The notes under the pieces were generated by a model, which saw only the letters and a list, made by a program, of their open reading frames with translations, made no database searches and was not told the DNA's origin. Below are positions 44,239-51,790 of a DNA stretch of 64,000 bases, in pieces (within the stretch, counting starts at the first letter, position 1; every line of letters starts with the position of its first letter). This stretch comes from Paenibacillus thermotolerans. GTDB taxonomy: Bacteria > Bacillota > Bacilli > Paenibacillales > YIM-B00363. The DNA lies in NCBI RefSeq assembly GCF_028745515.1, contig NZ_JAQZSG010000027.1, positions 1 to 64,000 on the forward strand, read 5' to 3'. A program made the translations under genes and the position numbers.

Positions 44239-44523
44239 TTACGCTACGTCTTGTACGATCATGAAACGGATAACTTCGTCGGAAATCCGCATCACGCGAT
44301 CAAGTTCCTTGACGACTTCAGGCGTCGCTGTGAAATTCACCAGCACGTACACGCCGTCACGGTACTTATTGATCTCGTACGCAAGACGACGCTTACCCAT
44401 CACGTTAGACTTCGTGATTTCGCCGCCGTTGTTGATGATGCCCTGGAATTTCTCAACTACCGCTTGGACAGCTGCTTCCTCCAAATCGGAACGGACAATA
44501 TACATCACTTCATACTTGCGCAT
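44239..44523 (-). CDS. rpsF: 30S ribosomal protein S6
   Basis: 94 residues, ATG after AAGGAGGTGAATTTTCG. MRKYEVMYIVRSDLEEAAVQ and KRRLAYEINKYRDGVYVL are diagnostic. Binds S18 on the 30S platform; the S6:S18 dimer represses this operon in many bacteria. Confidence 0.98.
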   Translation of the reverse strand: MRKYEVMYIVRSDLEEAAVQAVVEKFQGIINNGGEITKSNVMGKRRLAYEINKYRDGVYVLVNFTATPEVVKELDRVMRISDEVIRFMIVQDVA

Positions 44524-44530
44524 CGAAAAT

Positions 44531-44585
44531 TCACCTCCTTTTGGACTAAGGCCCCGCTTCTGTTCTGCGGAGCAAGGAGTGAGAG
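44531..44585 (-). promoter_or_regulatory. Probable S6:S18 autoregulatory leader of rpsF
   Basis: In the minus-strand transcript ACTCCTT can pair with the ribosome site AAGGAGGT, enclosing GCTCCGC / GCGGGGC around a purine-rich loop. This SD-sequestering hairpin with a CCG near the apex resembles the known rpsF leader motif. Exact boundaries are uncertain. Confidence 0.5.
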
Positions 44586-44725
44586 GTTTTTAAACTCACA
44601 CTAAATTCTAATATACCAAATGCACATGCCCATGACAAGTGATGCTTATGCGAATCGGCAATGGCATTTATCGGGAATCATGAGCCGAATCCCCTGCGGT
44701 TATCCTATGAAGGGAGGTGACAGCT

Positions 44726-44920
44726 ATGGGTGAACGTACGCAATTTAAGCCGGGGGACAAAGCGCCGAACGACGGAATTTACATGGAGGTCGGGATTGAC
44801 GACTTCCATTCCGGCATTAAGGACCCCCGCCGTGTCGTCGCTAAGAAGGGTCAAGCGCTTCCCGACACGAAGAATGCTGACCGCAGATGGGTTTTAACAC
44901 GAAAAAACAACCCGCGTTAA
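44726..44920 (+). CDS. YjzC-like small protein
   Basis: 64 residues, ATG after GAAGGGAGGTGACAGCT. The N-terminal FKPGDKAPNDGIYMEVG and the central acidic and proline motifs are characteristic of YjzC family proteins of Bacillales. The C-terminus is basic (RRWVLTRKNNPR). Function unknown. Transcribed alone with its own terminator. Confidence 0.85.
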   Translation: MGERTQFKPGDKAPNDGIYMEVGIDDFHSGIKDPRRVVAKKGQALPDTKNADRRWVLTRKNNPR

Positions 44921-44936
44921 CTCCTGAAACGAAAAA

Positions 44937-44985
44937 AGCATAGGACGTGTGCGCTTCTGCGCCCGCCTATGCTTTATTTTTGTTG
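44937..44985 (+). terminator. Terminator of the yjzC-like gene
   Basis: AGCATAGG / CCTATGCT outer stem with an inner GTGCGC / GCGCCC stem, followed by TTATTTTTGTT. Confidence 0.85.
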
Positions 44986-45028
44986 TGCTGTGCCGCTGAT
45001 GCTCGACGGCCCCCGGACGGCGCCTCGA

Positions 45029-45136
45029 TCATGACCATAAGTGTGCCGCCCAGCTTGCCCATACACCAATCCCGTAAAACAATATATCTCTCAGCAGGCT
45101 AAGGATCTCGCTCAGTAACGATTCTGTTTGTTCCAT
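45029..45136 (-). CDS. 35-residue membrane miniprotein candidate
   Basis: ATG at 45136 with GGGGG seven bases upstream. Amphipathic start (MEQTESLLSEILSLLRD) then a hydrophobic, Trp-rich tail (ILFYGIGVWASWAAHLWS). It lies 73 bases downstream of the 46-residue gene on the same strand. Not recognised. Confidence 0.45.
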   Translation of the reverse strand: MEQTESLLSEILSLLRDILFYGIGVWASWAAHLWS

Positions 45137-45209
45137 GCCATTACCCCCGTCGGCTGCGAATAAAAGGCGCTAGCGCTTGTTCCATCATATTCGCAAGGGG
45201 TCCGTTTGG

Positions 45210-45350
45210 TTAACGATCTTTGACGTTAAGCTCCTTCTGGATCGGATATGGATTATGGCGTACGTTCTTCGCTAGAACCTCTTCGGCGAATTCTTCATTG
45301 TGCGCGTATTTGTTGCCCTGGTTCTTTTTGTATTTCGGCTTGCCGGCCAT
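45210..45350 (-). CDS. 46-residue basic small protein
   Basis: ATG at 45350 after GGGAGGTGAGCACA, a very strong ribosome site. The product is Lys/Asn-rich (MAGKPKYKKNQGNKYAHNEEF, then LAKNVRHNPYPIQ) and resembles the style of small spore or DNA-associated proteins, but I cannot assign a family. Divergent from the secreted protein gene at 45466. Confidence 0.65.
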   Translation of the reverse strand: MAGKPKYKKNQGNKYAHNEEFAEEVLAKNVRHNPYPIQKELNVKDR

Positions 45351-45465
45351 TGTGCTCACCTCCCGCATACTCGTAGGTTGTTGCTTTGGAGGAGCGTATA
45401 TACGTCATGGTTAAAATGGACCACAAGAGGAATAATATGGGTAAAAACTCCGGGTGGCATGCTCC

Positions 45466-46071
45466 ATGTACAGCAAGCACATGCTTTTGTTAGGCATTTT
45501 CGCCTTCTCTTTGTTCGCTTTCCCGCAAACAAGCGCTTTTTCATCTAATCATGCGGATCCGTCCCCAAATTACCGCGCATGGAGTGCGGCTGCGCTTGAA
45601 CGCGTCGAGCTCGATTTCCCGAATGCCGCAGTTGTCGATTTCCTGTTTATCGGGTGCAAGCCCATGTCCGAGTCTGCAACGAATTACATCTTCAAATTTT
45701 GGCTTAGGCAAGGCCCCGATGAATTCGGAGCCTATGTAACCGTTACGGTGAATATGCCTGCACAAAGGGCGGTCCGTTTTGCAGTCGAAAAAACGGATTT
45801 GCTTATCCCCTCTTATGGAAAATGGATCGTACTAACCAAGCATGCGGTTCTGAAGCGTTACCCCGGTGCCGAACGGATCGACGTTCGCCCGTATGAATGT
45901 AAATGGCTGTCCAAGGATCGGGCTAAGCAAACGTATTTGTTTTGGGTGAAATACCATGGCAAAGAAATGCTTGTTTTGGCGTCAGTCGTCTACAGCATTC
46001 AAACCGAAACGATCATCAACGTAGAGCTTGCCCCAAAAAGAGAGTTAACGGCCCCAATTCCGCCCCGCTAA
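45466..46071 (+). CDS. Secreted protein of unknown function (YhdC/DUF3889-like)
   Basis: 201 residues from the ATG at 45466 (GGTGG upstream); a GTG at 45454 is also possible. Cleavable signal peptide (LLLGIFAFSLFAFPQTSAF, cut after about residue 25). The mature part contains two similar halves: FLFIGCKPMSESATNYIFKFWL with a following YVTVTVNM, and DVRPYECKWLSKDRAKQTYLFWV with VLASVVYSI. This suggests an internal duplication of a small beta-rich domain. Family name tentative. Confidence 0.65.
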   Translation: MYSKHMLLLGIFAFSLFAFPQTSAFSSNHADPSPNYRAWSAAALERVELDFPNAAVVDFLFIGCKPMSESATNYIFKFWLRQGPDEFGAYVTVTVNMPAQRAVRFAVEKTDLLIPSYGKWIVLTKHAVLKRYPGAERIDVRPYECKWLSKDRAKQTYLFWVKYHGKEMLVLASVVYSIQTETIINVELAPKRELTAPIPPR

Positions 46072-46181
46072 GTCGTAAGCCCAAAGTTGTACGGCCTTAT
46101 GCCCTTATGTACGATTCCGCATCCGATTGTTCGTGATATGATCCTCATGAAATCATTTTTGCTAAAAGGAGTTCCGTACAT

Positions 46182-46592
46182 ATGACCGACATTTTGGGTG
46201 CAGTACAGTATCGTGTAGCAAGACCGACGGACCGGCTTCAGGAGGTCGTATCTTTTTACCATGACGGATTGGGATTGCCGATTGTAAGCTCTTTCGAGGA
46301 CCATGACGGATACGACGGCGTCATGATCGGATTGCCCGACGTCCGGTACCATCTGGAGTTTACCCGTCATGCGGAAGGCAGTCCTTGCCCCGCCCCCTCC
46401 AAGGATAATTTGCTTGTGTTTTACATCCCCGACCGAACGGCGATTCAAAGCATTGCGTCCCGTCTCGCGGCAATGGGCTTTCCCGAGGTAGAACCGGAAA
46501 ACCCTTATTGGCGCGGCAAGAGCGTAACCGTCGAGGATCCGGACGGCTGGCGCATCGTACTGATGAATACTTCCGGTTTGTCCGCCGATTGA
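46182..46592 (+). CDS. VOC (glyoxalase/bleomycin-resistance fold) protein
   Basis: 136 residues, ATG after AAAAGGAGTTCCGTACAT. Two beta-alpha-beta-beta-beta halves typical of the vicinal-oxygen-chelate fold (LQEVVSFYHDGLGLPIVSSF; WRGKSVTVEDPDGWRIVLMN), with the second-half EDPDGW acid site. Most members bind a metal and act on small molecules; substrate unknown. Stands alone. Confidence 0.9.
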   Translation: MTDILGAVQYRVARPTDRLQEVVSFYHDGLGLPIVSSFEDHDGYDGVMIGLPDVRYHLEFTRHAEGSPCPAPSKDNLLVFYIPDRTAIQSIASRLAAMGFPEVEPENPYWRGKSVTVEDPDGWRIVLMNTSGLSAD

Positions 46593-46737
46593 TACTCACT
46601 TGAGGCTCCTGACTTCTCTTATTATGACTTTTTTTATGATTCAGGCTATGACTACTCGTTGACGATCGTCACTTACCGGTATGACTGTACGAAGTTAAGA
46701 TGAGTACATCACATCAACCGGAAAGAAGGACGTCTTC

Positions 46738-47562
46738 ATGAAAAACCGTTATGTACGCATTGTTGCCTTGAATCTACTTCAATTCGCGCTATTGGTCCTG
46801 TTATTTGTCGGGATCGGAGCGAAGGAATTTGTCGATCCGACAAGCAATAATCTTTACATGTTTGCGTTAGCCGCCGGGGCGGGCAGTGTGCCGGCTATCT
46901 TGCTTACCTTGTTATTTTACAAATACGTCGACAATCAACCGCTTCGCGGACTGCGGTTCGGCTTCAACCGCAAGCATGTCATCTTTTCGGTCGTTTCCTC
47001 CGCCTTCATTGTGGGTGCATATCTCGTTTATTGCTGGGCGCTTTCCGTCGGCGGGATGATTGATGTTTCGTTGAACCGCAATTTCTTTGCGAATGCGCAT
47101 GCGGTTCCTATGTTTTTGTCTGTCGGCTTTGCATGGTTTTTAGCGGCCTTTAACGAAGAGCTGTTGGATCGGGCTTATTTTGTGGCCAACTTCAAGCATC
47201 TGTCCCCCATCAAGCTATATGTTTACTCCAGTATCCTGTTTATGATTTTACATGCGTTTAAAGGTTTGGATCCGTTCTATACGACGTTTCTGCTGCTGAT
47301 GGGCATGACCTTTATGTACGTCTTTATTAAGACGGGTTCCGTTCTTGCCGCATCAATTCCGCATGCGGCGTATAACTTCATCACCGCACAACCGGTCGGA
47401 AATACGGATATCAGCGTCTTAAACATTACATCGGGACAAATCGGCGATCTTCAGATCGGGGTCTATTCCTTACTTGTTATGGCCGGGTTGATTGTTCTAT
47501 CCCAGCTTTTTTATCGCCGCTCCATGACCAAATGCTTGACCCGTTTCAACGAGACGATGTGA
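46738..47562 (+). CDS. CPBP-family intramembrane metalloprotease
   Basis: 274 residues with eight predicted TM helices, ATG after GGAAAGAAGGACG. The CPBP/Abi motifs are present: NEELLDRAYF (EExxxR), FMILHAF (FxxxH) and HAAYNF (HxxxN). Related to Rce1-type prenyl-protein proteases; bacterial members act in bacteriocin immunity or unknown proteolysis. It ends next to a duplicated terminator. Confidence 0.9.
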   Translation: MKNRYVRIVALNLLQFALLVLLFVGIGAKEFVDPTSNNLYMFALAAGAGSVPAILLTLLFYKYVDNQPLRGLRFGFNRKHVIFSVVSSAFIVGAYLVYCWALSVGGMIDVSLNRNFFANAHAVPMFLSVGFAWFLAAFNEELLDRAYFVANFKHLSPIKLYVYSSILFMILHAFKGLDPFYTTFLLLMGMTFMYVFIKTGSVLAASIPHAAYNFITAQPVGNTDISVLNITSGQIGDLQIGVYSLLVMAGLIVLSQLFYRRSMTKCLTRFNETM

Positions 47563-47566
47563 AAGC

Positions 47567-47597
47567 ACAAAAAAACGACCCCATCGGGTCGTTAATT
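47567..47597 (-). terminator. Terminator copy 1, beyond the tRNA-like remnant
   Basis: AACGACCC / GGGTCGTT stem followed by seven T on the minus strand. It is nearly identical to the copy at 47735-47765 and could also stop the CPBP gene from the other side. Confidence 0.85.
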
Positions 47598-47607
47598 TTT
47601 GTATGTA

Positions 47608-47730
47608 TGACGGAAAGGGTGGGATACTCCTCCTGCCGACCCATCCGGCCGAAGGAGACTGCGAAGCGATTCCTCGCGAAGCTTATGCTCCGACGAACCC
47701 GCTTCTTAGGTTCTCATCCCGCTCCTTTCC
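47608..47730 (-). pseudogene. Degenerate tRNA-like element (tRNA-Ser 3' end duplicate)
   Basis: On the minus strand this 123-base segment starts GGAAAGG and ends TATCCCACCCTTTCCGTCA. The acceptor-like stem matches tRNA-Ser next door and the last about 20 bases are almost identical to its 3' end, with CCA changed to TCA. The interior lacks a tRNA-Ser anticodon arm and T-loop, so it is not a functional tRNA. It is followed by a copy of the same terminator. Confidence 0.55.
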
Positions 47731-47734
47731 GAGC

Positions 47735-47765
47735 ATAAAAAAACGACCCACGCGGGTCGTTAATT
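47735..47765 (-). terminator. Terminator copy 2, after tRNA-Ser
   Basis: AACGACCC / GGGTCGTT stem (47742-47749 with 47754-47761) followed by seven T on the minus strand, nine bases after the tRNA 3' end. Confidence 0.9.
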
Positions 47766-47773
47766 CGTATGTA

Positions 47774-47864
47774 TGGCGGAAAGGGTGGGATTCGAACCCA
47801 CGCACGCCTCGCGACGCCTAGTTGATTTCGAGTCAACCCCCTTGGGCCTCTTGGGTACCTTTCC
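47774..47864 (-). tRNA. tRNA-Ser (anticodon CGA)
   Basis: 91 bases. Acceptor stem GGAAAGG / CCTTTCC with discriminator G and encoded CCA. Anticodon arm GTTGA-CTCGAAA-TCAAC gives anticodon CGA. It has a long class II variable arm (GGCGTCGCGAGGCGTGC) and T-loop GGTTCGAATCC. Reads UCG codons. Confidence 0.95.
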
Positions 47865-47919
47865 ACATCTATAAATAACGCGACAAAGAGTATATTACCA
47901 CAGCTTGAACAACAGCGCA

Positions 47920-47950
47920 ATCCCCCGGGAAACATTTCCGGGGGATTTTA
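47920..47950. terminator. Hairpin after the DUF951 gene
   Basis: AATCCCCCGG and CCGGGGGATT pair around AAACATTT. The T-rich tail is on the plus strand (TTTATTT), so as a terminator it would face the tRNA side better than the DUF951 transcript. Function direction is unclear. Confidence 0.5.
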
Positions 47951-47951
47951 T

Positions 47952-48161
47952 TTAGTCCTCTTTTTTCGGCGCCGCGATCAGCACCTTCTTCATACTCTTC
48001 TCGAATTTCGCCCGCGGAATCAGCACACTGTGCTGACAGCCGCGGCACTTGATCCGTATGTCCATCCCCATACGGATAATTTCCATTTCGTTCGTTCCGC
48101 ACGGGTGCGGCTTCTTCATCATGACAACGTCTCCAAGATCGAACTTTTTCGCTTCCGTCAT
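47952..48161 (-). CDS. DUF951 family protein
   Basis: 69 residues. The core LGDVVMMKKPHPCGTNEMEIIRMG and the later IKCRGCQHSVLIPR carry three cysteines and a histidine suggestive of a zinc site and an SH3-like barrel. It is conserved in Firmicutes near mscS-type and parAB genes. Role unknown; nucleic-acid binding is plausible. It follows the MscS gene after 27 bases. Confidence 0.88.
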   Translation of the reverse strand: MTEAKKFDLGDVVMMKKPHPCGTNEMEIIRMGMDIRIKCRGCQHSVLIPRAKFEKSMKKVLIAAPKKED

Positions 48162-48188
48162 GGCTCCGACCTCTCCGTTCTTCGCACC

Positions 48189-49049
48189 TTACGATATTTT
48201 AATTCCTTCGGCATCAAGCGCCTTTTTGATTTCAACATTCATAATACGCGCTGCCTCTTGCTGAGTGTTCGGTTTACATTCCATTGTAACGCGAATCGTC
48301 ACATCCGAAGCTCCAAGCTTTTGCACGCCGAGCACTTCCGGTTCTTTCACGATGTTCTCATTAGGCTCATATACGCGCAGCGCAGCTTCTTGGATCACCC
48401 GCATCGCTTTATCGATATCCGCAGCATAAGGTATGGATATGTCCATAACACCTACGGAATTGTTAGCCGAATAATTCGTCACTTGCATGATCGACCCGTT
48501 CGGGATGATGTGCATTTCTCCCGTCCAGCTTTTAATCCGGGTGACGCGAAGCCCGATTTCCACCACTTCCCCTTCGAAGCTGCCGGTCTTTATAACGTCC
48601 CCTACCGCAAACTGATCTTCAAAGATAATAAAAAACCCCGTAATTACATCCTTCACCAAGCTCTGTGCTCCGAAGCCGATCGCAAGCCCCAACACGCCGG
48701 CACCGGCAAGCAAAGGCGCAAGCTCTACGCCAAGCTCCGCCAAAATCAATAAAATAACGATAAAATTAATCGTATACGAAAGCACGTTGTTTACAAGGCG
48801 GCCGATCGTTTGCGAACGCCGGGGGTCGATTCTGACCGGGCCTCCTCTTTTTCGGTCAATCATCATATGCCCCACTGCGCGGCTCGCTATGCCGATCACA
48901 ATCTTCCCCGCAATCAAGTAAACGGCTATTTTCACTATGATCCAGACAATTCCTAGCCAGAAAGCGGGTTCGATTACAGCTTCCATCGTTTCTTTGTAAA
49001 ATGCCGCGAGATCCAATCCGTTACCCGTCAACCACTCTTTTCCGAGCAC
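48189..49049 (-). CDS. Small-conductance mechanosensitive channel (MscS/YkuT type)
   Basis: 286 residues with three TM helices. The pore-lining TM3 reads ELAPLLAGAGVLGLAIGFGAQSLVKDVITGF, the Gly/Ala-rich hallmark, followed by FEDQFAVGDVIKTGSFEGEVVEIGLR of the beta domain. Releases solutes on hypo-osmotic shock. Middle gene of a DUF3343-mscS-DUF951 run. Confidence 0.94.
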   Translation of the reverse strand: MLGKEWLTGNGLDLAAFYKETMEAVIEPAFWLGIVWIIVKIAVYLIAGKIVIGIASRAVGHMMIDRKRGGPVRIDPRRSQTIGRLVNNVLSYTINFIVILLILAELGVELAPLLAGAGVLGLAIGFGAQSLVKDVITGFFIIFEDQFAVGDVIKTGSFEGEVVEIGLRVTRIKSWTGEMHIIPNGSIMQVTNYSANNSVGVMDISIPYAADIDKAMRVIQEAALRVYEPNENIVKEPEVLGVQKLGASDVTIRVTMECKPNTQQEAARIMNVEIKKALDAEGIKIS

Positions 49050-49063
49050 GATAATCCCTCTTC

Positions 49064-49315
49064 CTATTCATATATGTTAACATACTGATCGCCGTTTTTT
49101 AAAAATATTCCCTTAATCTCCACCTTTTCTTCTATAATAATCTCTTTCACCTGTGTCAAAAATCGACCTTCAAAACCGATCGTAAGCGCGCAGCCGGCGG
49201 TGATCTCCTTCGGCGTCGGCCTGAGATCGATTTCGATATCCGCATATTCAAGCAGCATCTCCGCACGGAGCGCCTGCTGCGTCGAATCGAATGCAATCAA
49301 GTATTGCTCCGGCAT
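49064..49315 (-). CDS. DUF3343 family protein
   Basis: 83 residues. YLIAFDSTQQALRAEMLLEYADIEIDLRPTP and the ITAGCALTIGF segment with its single cysteine fit DUF3343, which shares a fold with putative Se/S-carrier proteins and is often near cysteine-desulfurase-like genes, one of which is encoded about 1.3 kb away. First gene of its run, divergent from yyaC. Confidence 0.85.
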   Translation of the reverse strand: MPEQYLIAFDSTQQALRAEMLLEYADIEIDLRPTPKEITAGCALTIGFEGRFLTQVKEIIIEEKVEIKGIFLKNGDQYVNIYE

Positions 49316-49434
49316 ACCCCTTCTCCCCCCGCCTCTTAAAAATCTATTGATTTTTATCGCTCCAACGTATAAAAAAATATCGCCGTCCGTATACTGTTAG
49401 TACGAAAAAATGCGTAACGACAGGCGGGTAATCT

Positions 49435-50046
49435 ATGAACTTTTCTATCGGCTCGTTCTCTTTAGCTCCGAAGAAGCAGCAATCGGCTCCCTTCAAGCTG
49501 TCGCATTCCGAACCTGACGCCGTTAATCAGCTGGGCGCCACTCTCCGCAATGTATTTAACAGCATTCCCGATGACAGGACGCTCGTCATTGTTTGCGTCG
49601 GAACCGACCGCTCCACAGGCGACGCGTTAGGGCCGCTTGTCGGGACAAAGCTGAGCAAGCGTTCCGCCCTACCTGTGTTCGGGACGTTAGACGAGCCTGT
49701 GCACGCGATGAACATGACGGAGCGGCTCGATTCCGTAGCCAATATGTACCGCAATCCTTATATCGTCGCCATTGACGCTTGTTTAGGTCAATTATCCAGC
49801 GTCGGTTGCATACAAGCCGCAGAAGGCCCGGTAAAGCCTGGCGCCGGGGTGAACAAAGAACTCCCCCCTGTCGGCGATTATCACGTTACCGGGATTGTGA
49901 ATGTAGGCGGCTTTATGGAATACTTTGTCTTGCAAAACACCCGATTGAGCCTCGTTATGAATATGGCGGACGTCATTTCCGAATCGATCTGTGTTGCCGC
50001 ATCCGGCGGCCTTACCGCTTCTTCTGCTCAGTTGCTTGATGGATAA
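49435..50046 (+). CDS. yyaC: YyaC spore protein (GPR-protease-like fold)
   Basis: 203 residues. LVIVCVGTDRSTGDALGPLVGTKL, VHAMNMTERLD and IVAIDACLGQLSSVG identify YyaC, which shares a fold with the germination protease and is made in the forespore in Bacillus. ATG after GGCGGG. Its 3' end overlaps the DUF4446 gene on the other strand by 35 bases. Confidence 0.92.
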   Translation: MNFSIGSFSLAPKKQQSAPFKLSHSEPDAVNQLGATLRNVFNSIPDDRTLVIVCVGTDRSTGDALGPLVGTKLSKRSALPVFGTLDEPVHAMNMTERLDSVANMYRNPYIVAIDACLGQLSSVGCIQAAEGPVKPGAGVNKELPPVGDYHVTGIVNVGGFMEYFVLQNTRLSLVMNMADVISESICVAASGGLTASSAQLLDG

Positions 50047-50515
50047 CTTCCTTTTCTTCAGGCGTCAGCGCATAATTGGAATTTCCGTTCTTGACCGGTT
50101 TAGCATAAACAACGCTTTCTCCGCGATTATGAATCGTTGTAATAACCGCACCGTCGCCTGAGGCATCCAAAAGCGCGATGGAAAAGCTAAGATCGCTTCC
50201 TCGTTCCGCGAATGCGTTGTATCTCATGACGGCCAAATTGCCTTTTAATGCGGCCGTCTTTCTTTGAAGCTCGGCAATCGCCGATTCGTTCGCCTTCCCC
50301 ATGCTTTGCAGCTTTTCAAACTGAACGTGGATTTCTTGAATTACCCCTTCCAGTCCGTCAACACTCGATCCGTTCACGAACCGGTTCAGTCTTCTTCTAA
50401 GTCTGCCAATCTTTATCAACGCGGTAATATATAGAATAAGCATAATAAATAATAGAAGTACAAATGCCGAAATACAAGCTTCCAGCGGAAGCTCAAATAC
50501 GTTCAGCTCATTCAT
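50012..50515 (-). CDS. DUF4446 family membrane protein
   Basis: 167 residues: one N-terminal TM helix (CISAFVLLLFIMLILYITALI), then a coiled-coil region (QEIHVQFEKLQSMGKANESAIAELQRKT) and a small beta domain (AVMRYNAFAERGSDLSFSIALLD). Conserved next to soj/spo0J in Firmicutes; function unknown. It follows the desulfurase-like gene after 24 bases. Confidence 0.88.
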   Translation of the reverse strand: MNELNVFELPLEACISAFVLLLFIMLILYITALIKIGRLRRRLNRFVNGSSVDGLEGVIQEIHVQFEKLQSMGKANESAIAELQRKTAALKGNLAVMRYNAFAERGSDLSFSIALLDASGDGAVITTIHNRGESVVYAKPVKNGNSNYALTPEEKEVIHQATEQKKR

Positions 50516-50539
50516 GATGACGCCCCCAAGCAGTATGCC

Positions 50540-51712
50540 TTATTTCAGTCGGTAAGAATCGGCGATTTCCGCAATGGCTCTTATGAAATCATCGACCTCT
50601 CCATCCGTATTAAAATATCCTGCACTCGCGCGTACCGCTCCCGTCGCTGTCGTTCCCGCCATCTCATGCGCGAGCGGCGTACAGTGGAAACCGGACCTGA
50701 CCGCGATTCGATAATGTTGATCGAGAATGTATGCAACCTCTGACGGATCGGCTTGTTTGATCGCAAACGCAACAATTCCGGTTCGTTGTTCTCCGACATC
50801 CGGCCCAAGAATCGCGATTTCCGGTATCGAAAGCAGCCCTTCCATCATCCGCTGTGTGAGCGCCCATTCTTTAGTATGGATTTTCGCGGGCGTCTCATGC
50901 AGTACGAAGTCCACGCCGGCGCCCAATCCAGCGATTCCCGGTGTGTTTTGCGTGCCCGCCTCATACCTGTCCGGTCTGACCGACGGCTGCTCAACCGCCT
51001 CGGATTGACTGCCCGTTCCCCCATGGATCATCGGTGCCAGCTCTATATCCGGGGCGATATACAGCCCCCCGGTACCTTGTGGTCCATATAAGCCTTTATG
51101 ACCCGGAAAAGCGAGCAAATCGATTCCCATTGCGCCTACATCGATATCAAGCACACCTGCCGTCTGTGCAGCATCGACTAGGAGCTTCGCCCCTCGTTGT
51201 TTCACGGCAACTGCGATTTCCGCAAGCGGGACAATGCTACCAAGCAAATTTGAGCTGTGATTTACAACGACCAGCTTGGTACGCTCTGTCATTGCTTCAA
51301 CCACTTTCGACGCCGGCAGTTCGCCTTTTTCAGATGTCTTCACATAAGTGACACGAACTCCCTTTACCCGCTTTAAATACTCAAGCGGCCTTCGAACCGA
51401 ATTATGCTCAATTGCTGTACATACAACGTGATCTCCCTCTCCGACGAACCCTTGAATCGCAACATTCAAAGCATGCGTCGTATTTAAGCAATAAGCGATA
51501 TCATTCGGATTTCGGACACCGAACAATTTCGCAAGCTTCTTCCGCGTTTGAAACAACACCCTGCTTGCCTCAACCGCCATCGCGTGGCTCCCTCGCCCCG
51601 GATTTGCACCGCACTCGGTAAGCGTTCGGCTTACCGCCTCAATGACAGACGGCGGCTTCGGCCATGAAGATGCCGCGTTATCGAAGTAAATGAACCCATT
51701 GGTTTGATTCAT
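50540..51712 (-). CDS. Cysteine desulfurase-like PLP enzyme (aminotransferase class V)
   Basis: 390 residues. PLP lysine in AFPGHKGLYGPQGTGG, phosphate-binding NHSSN, and catalytic cysteine in RSGFHCTPLAHE. These enzymes remove sulfur (or selenium) from cysteine for Fe-S clusters, thiolated tRNA or other acceptors. This subgroup, encoded near parAB, is not the main IscS/SufS type; the acceptor is unknown. Confidence 0.92.
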   Translation of the reverse strand: MNQTNGFIYFDNAASSWPKPPSVIEAVSRTLTECGANPGRGSHAMAVEASRVLFQTRKKLAKLFGVRNPNDIAYCLNTTHALNVAIQGFVGEGDHVVCTAIEHNSVRRPLEYLKRVKGVRVTYVKTSEKGELPASKVVEAMTERTKLVVVNHSSNLLGSIVPLAEIAVAVKQRGAKLLVDAAQTAGVLDIDVGAMGIDLLAFPGHKGLYGPQGTGGLYIAPDIELAPMIHGGTGSQSEAVEQPSVRPDRYEAGTQNTPGIAGLGAGVDFVLHETPAKIHTKEWALTQRMMEGLLSIPEIAILGPDVGEQRTGIVAFAIKQADPSEVAYILDQHYRIAVRSGFHCTPLAHEMAGTTATGAVRASAGYFNTDGEVDDFIRAIAEIADSYRLK

Positions 51713-51741
51713 TATACTACCCCTCCCTTCCGTCGTCAGAA

Positions 51742-51784
51742 GAAAACAGCATACCTCAAACCCAAGCCGGGCTTGCGGTATGCC
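51742..51784 (-). terminator. Terminator of the soj-spo0J operon
   Basis: GGCATACC / GGTATGC stem with an inner CAAGCCCGG / CCCGG... pairing, followed by TTTTCTT on the minus strand, just beyond the spo0J stop. Confidence 0.75.
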
Positions 51785-51790
51785 ATTAAA

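Noticed and set aside
47603-47821. Plus-strand open frame encoding a WRKGWDSNPR-like peptide
   Set aside because: This is the well-known false peptide produced by reading across a tRNA 3' end; the tRNA is on the other strand.
47920-47945. Noc-binding site (CCCGGGAAA-like)
   Set aside because: The hexamer CCCGGG context resembles the Noc site, but the flanks belong to a terminator-like hairpin and the full consensus is not met.
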